From: Elusimicrobiota bacterium
Lineage (GTDB): Bacteria > CG03
DNA length: 9,482 bases
Assembly: GCA_021161625.1 (NCBI GenBank)
Contig: JAGHAG010000044.1
Coordinates: forward strand, 1-9,482
Reading direction: 5' to 3'
Of this stretch, positions 7,194 to 9,482 are shown one piece after another. The notes beneath the pieces are model-generated. The model was not told the origin of the DNA. It searched no databases and saw only the letters and a list, made by a program, of their open reading frames with translations. Each line of letters starts with the position of its first letter. Positions within the stretch are counted from its first letter, which is position 1. Both the position numbers and the translations under genes were made by a program.

Positions 7194-7256
7194 GCGATTA
7201 AGCAAAAGCGATTAAGCGATTAAGTGAACTATTCGCTGTTCGCTATTCGCTAAACT
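7194..7256 (+). repeat. GCGATTAA octamers followed by CTATTCG heptamers
   Basis: Three exact GCGATTAA octamers (7194-7201, 7208-7215, 7216-7223) are followed by three heptamers CTATTCG, CTGTTCG and CTATTCG (7229-7249) and a decayed CTAAACT. The heptamers are near-identical to units at 2936-2956 and in the same orientation. The array stops right at the ribosome-binding site of the receiver gene, so any promoter for the downstream genes must lie in or before these repeats. I cannot pick out a convincing -35/-10 pair. Confidence 0.65.
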
Positions 7257-7263
7257 GAGGAGG
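7257..7263 (+). promoter_or_regulatory. Strong Shine-Dalgarno site of the receiver gene
   Basis: GAGGAGG, four bases before the ATG at 7268, is the best ribosome-binding site in the window and fixes that start. It follows directly after repeat DNA, marking where conserved gene sequence resumes. Confidence 0.75.
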
Positions 7264-7267
7264 AGGC

Positions 7268-7618
7268 ATGGAAAAAATTTTGATTATTGATGATGAACCG
7301 GATGTGGTTGAAGTTTTAAAACTCGCCCTTGAAGGCGAGGGTTTTGAGGTTGAAAAGGCATTTTCAGGGAAAGAAGGTATTGAAAAATTTGAGGCATTTA
7401 AACCTGATCTGGTTGTGCTGGATATTTTAATGGAAGACATTGATGGCATCAATGTAAGAAAGCAGCTTCCAGAAAGTGCAAAGGTAATAGTAATAAGTGC
7501 CTGCGATAAAAAAACAAAAGAGGCAATTGAAAAGGAAATAAAATGTGAAAAGTGGCTTGAGAAACCCTTCAAAATTCAGGAACTTGTTGAAGAAGTGAAA
7601 AAATTAAAACAGGAATGA
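7268..7618 (+). CDS. Stand-alone receiver-domain response regulator (CheY-like)
   Basis: The 116 residues form one complete receiver domain with no output domain. It has acidic pocket D8/D9, phospho-acceptor D52 in LVVLDILMEDIDG, switch residue S77 (VIVISA) and conserved K99 in EKPF. Family knowledge: such proteins act by protein-protein contact or as phosphate shuttles in relays. The kinases at 1-2792 are candidate donors (inference), although a 4 kb gene and a repeat-filled gap lie between. The stop is only ten bases before the next ATG, so it is probably cotranscribed with the barrel/TPR genes. The start is supported by a strong GAGGAGG site. It could be a regulator of envelope-module assembly, but nothing in the sequence shows its target. 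Confidence 0.92.
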   Translation: MEKILIIDDEPDVVEVLKLALEGEGFEVEKAFSGKEGIEKFEAFKPDLVVLDILMEDIDGINVRKQLPESAKVIVISACDKKTKEAIEKEIKCEKWLEKPFKIQELVEEVKKLKQE

Positions 7619-7628
7619 AAAATTAAAG

Positions 7629-9026
7629 ATGAAAATTGTTTTTTGTTTGCTTTTGTTTACTGTAAATTTGTTTTGCTTTACAACAGGAGAAAATATATAT
7701 TCAAGTGAAGATGCTGAAAATCTTTCTCTTGGTCTTTCTCTTTCTCATATGCCTTATTATCCTCTTTTAGTTTCTTCTGAATTTCTTGAAATAACATCAG
7801 GAGAACTTTTTTACGAAACCCCTTTTTATAAAATTTCTTTTGTAAGACCTTCGGAAAAAATTTCCTACTCAATTTTAGCAAAACAGTTTAAAACAGCGTC
7901 CTCTGATGTTGTTGATGAATTTGGTGAATACGGTGGATTTTTTTACAGGGAGAGTTTTTTAAGTTTTTCATTGGCAAAAAAAATAAGAAGATTTTTTACA
8001 GGGATTTCCTTTAATTCTTTCAAACAGGAAATCTATACAAAGCAGGGAAATTCTTTTTCTATTGATACAGGAGTTTGCTGGGCTCCTTTTGACTATAAAA
8101 TAATATCAAAACACGAAAAGTTTGCCCCTTTTTTATTAGGAGTTTCCTTCCAAAATCTCTTTGCAACAGACATAAAAACAGGTGACAGCCCTGAAAAGCT
8201 TCCTCTCAATTTACACACATTTTTTGCGCTTAATTTTCTGAAAGGGAAAATTGCTTTTTTCAATAGATTCTCTTTAATGGATATTTCACAAAAAAAGAGA
8301 AAAAAAAATTTTTCAGGAATACAGGTCAGAATTTTTGACTTTCTTAATCTGATGGCAGGCAGAAACCCGAATGAAAATTCCTTTGGATTTGGCTTTGATG
8401 TTGGAAGATTTTCTTTTTATTTTGCAAACGCAAATTCATCTTTTGAAAGAAGAATTACAACAACTCTTTCTTATAGTTTTTCCTATGTTTCTTCAATTTC
8501 AGAAAAAATAATAAAAACCAAAGACAAAGAAATAGAGGAATTAAAAAAGGAAATCCAGCAGCTTGAAGAAGCAAAAGGCGGTTTCAGAGAAGAAGAAAGA
8601 CAATGGCTTTTAAACATGTTTCTTTTGATGTTTAAGTATTTTAAAGTAAGAGATTTTACAGGAGCATCAAGGGTTTTAAATGAGGTTTTTCGCAGGTATT
8701 CTTCGGAACTTGAAGGCAAACTTCAGGGGATTCAAATTTCAAAGAAGGATGCCAGAAAACTCCTTCTTCAGGCAAAGGACCTTTTTGAATTAAAGGAATA
8801 CCGAAAGGCAAAGGAAGTTCTTGAAAGAGCACTGATTCGTTTAAGCGGGGAAAAAGAAGCAGAGGAGTTAAACACTCTTGTAAATGCATACATTTCAATT
8901 GAGGAAGGAAATCTCAAAGAGGCAAGAAGGATTCTCTCAGAAGGGTTGAGTGTAAATCCAAAAAGCCCTCAGATAATAGATCTTTTAAGAAGGGTAAAGA
9001 AATTGATGGAGGTTTTAGGGAAATGA
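7629..9026 (+). CDS. PorV/PorQ-like (UPF0164-type) outer-membrane barrel fused to coiled coil and TPRs
   Basis: The 465-residue protein begins with a signal peptide (MKIVFCLLLFTVNLFCF). Residues about 22-287 alternate hydrophobic/aromatic and polar residues like a beta-barrel. The stretch FLLGVSFQNLFATDIKTGDSPEKLPLN, mentioned here only by its start FLLGVSFQNL and end EKLPLN, matches the PorV-type pattern, and the barrel ends in an aromatic TLSYSFSY strand. Residues about 291-320 form a charged coiled coil (KDKEIEELKKEIQQLEE). Residues about 325-460 are helical TPR-like units, e.g. AKDLFELKEYRKAKEVLERAL and the SIEEGNLKEARRILSEGL repeat. PorV proteins carry type IX substrates at the outer membrane; whether this homologue does so is inference. 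The TPR half would sit in the periplasm or at the surface. No strong Shine-Dalgarno precedes ATG 7629, so translation may depend on the preceding gene. It overlaps the next gene by four bases. Confidence 0.82.
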   Translation: MKIVFCLLLFTVNLFCFTTGENIYSSEDAENLSLGLSLSHMPYYPLLVSSEFLEITSGELFYETPFYKISFVRPSEKISYSILAKQFKTASSDVVDEFGEYGGFFYRESFLSFSLAKKIRRFFTGISFNSFKQEIYTKQGNSFSIDTGVCWAPFDYKIISKHEKFAPFLLGVSFQNLFATDIKTGDSPEKLPLNLHTFFALNFLKGKIAFFNRFSLMDISQKKRKKNFSGIQVRIFDFLNLMAGRNPNENSFGFGFDVGRFSFYFANANSSFERRITTTLSYSFSYVSSISEKIIKTKDKEIEELKKEIQQLEEAKGGFREEERQWLLNMFLLMFKYFKVRDFTGASRVLNEVFRRYSSELEGKLQGIQISKKDARKLLLQAKDLFELKEYRKAKEVLERALIRLSGEKEAEELNTLVNAYISIEEGNLKEARRILSEGLSVNPKSPQIIDLLRRVKKLMEVLGK

Positions 9027-9482
9027 TTTTTATTTTGATTTTTGTTTTTGCTACATCAATTTTTGCACAGGGCGAGGAAGATTTTAGAAAAGCAACCCTT
9101 GAATACATAAATGGAAATCTTGAAGAGGCGCTGATTTATGCAACAACCGCTCATGAAAAAAATCCGCAAAATGAAAAATATAAAAAACTTTTATCACAAA
9201 TTTACATTGAGAGAGCCTCTTCTTTGATCGCAGATGGCAAATACGACACTGCCCTTAAATATCTATCCCGTGCAGAGGAACTTAAATTAAGTTTAAAGAA
9301 GGTAAAAGAATTAAAAAAAGCCATAAAAAAAATTGAGGCAAAGAAAACAGAAAAAAAACCTGTTAAAAAGGTTAGAGGGAAAGTTGCGAAAAAAAAGATT
9401 TCACAGAAAAAACCATCAGAAACAGAAATCCCCCGAGAAAGAATCATTGAGAAAATCAGGGAATATCAGCCTGTTGTGGTAG
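9023..9482 (+). CDS. Exported TPR-like protein with Lys-rich linker, 3'-truncated by window edge
   Basis: ATG 9023 overlaps the stop of the barrel gene in an ATGA junction, and AGGG lies four bases upstream, so translational coupling is likely. The frame stays open to the window end (about 153 residues seen). It starts with a clear signal peptide, MIFILIFVFATSIFA, with probable cleavage before QG. Two TPR-like helical hairpins follow: ATLEYINGNLEEALIYATTA with ending EKNPQNEKYKKLL, and ASSLIADGKYDTALKYLSRA. A long Lys/Glu-rich linker (about 9300-9420, with KKPVKK and AKKKI segments) then leads toward an unseen C-terminal region. Its partner is probably the TPR part of the barrel protein (inference). 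The full function cannot be assigned without the rest of the gene. Confidence 0.8.
   Translation, partial: MIFILIFVFATSIFAQGEEDFRKATLEYINGNLEEALIYATTAHEKNPQNEKYKKLLSQIYIERASSLIADGKYDTALKYLSRAEELKLSLKKVKELKKAIKKIEAKKTEKKPVKKVRGKVAKKKISQKKPSETEIPRERIIEKIREYQPVVV

Noticed and set aside
6934..7205. Open frames of 64-72 codons on both strands across the gap after the large secreted gene
   Set aside because: They cross repeats and the GC-rich hairpin block, lack ribosome-binding sites and show no domain or low-complexity pattern typical of a real small protein.

Overview
The window is AT-rich, densely coding DNA with every supported gene on the + strand. It comes from a Gram-negative (diderm) bacterium: it encodes an outer-membrane beta-barrel of the PorV/PorQ (UPF0164) type, and a large secreted protein with a C-terminal FlgD-like/type IX-sorting-like domain. 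That combination is common in the FCB group and in uncultured candidate phyla with low-GC genomes. I cannot place the organism more closely from this sequence, and I see no integrase, transposase or CRISPR array.

Layout. (1) 1-2792: a signalling pair. A PAS histidine kinase, cut by the left edge, is followed after a single in-frame stop and one sense codon by a REC-GAF-HisKA-HATPase hybrid kinase. (2) 2753-2984: a transition zone in which the tail of the hybrid kinase, a GC-rich tri-loop hairpin, a period-8 repeat and a 17-unit period-7 repeat run into one another and supply the 5' end of the next gene. (3) 2818-6876: a very large secreted protein with six kelch blades, about five fibronectin-III/Ig-like modules, a Big_5-like domain and a C-terminal FlgD/T9SS-like domain. 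(4) 6877-7267: a roughly 390-base gap with no credible gene, built almost entirely from degenerate period-7 and period-8 repeats around a GC-rich block of tri-loop hairpins. (5) 7268-9482: a tight gene group with a stand-alone receiver domain, a PorV-like barrel fused to coiled coil and TPRs, and a secreted TPR protein cut by the right edge and overlapping its neighbour by four bases.

How the genes may work together (inference): two kinases and a lone receiver form a phosphorelay beside a cell-envelope module. In that module a large adhesin-like or sensor-like protein has a type IX-like tail, and the PorV-like barrel and TPR proteins could be its export or surface-assembly partners. The most unusual feature is the repeat DNA. 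The heptamer array is open in all three forward frames and encodes a hydrophobic heptapeptide repeat that forms the N-terminal leader of the large secreted protein. Related repeats lie on both sides of that gene, one of them in inverted orientation.
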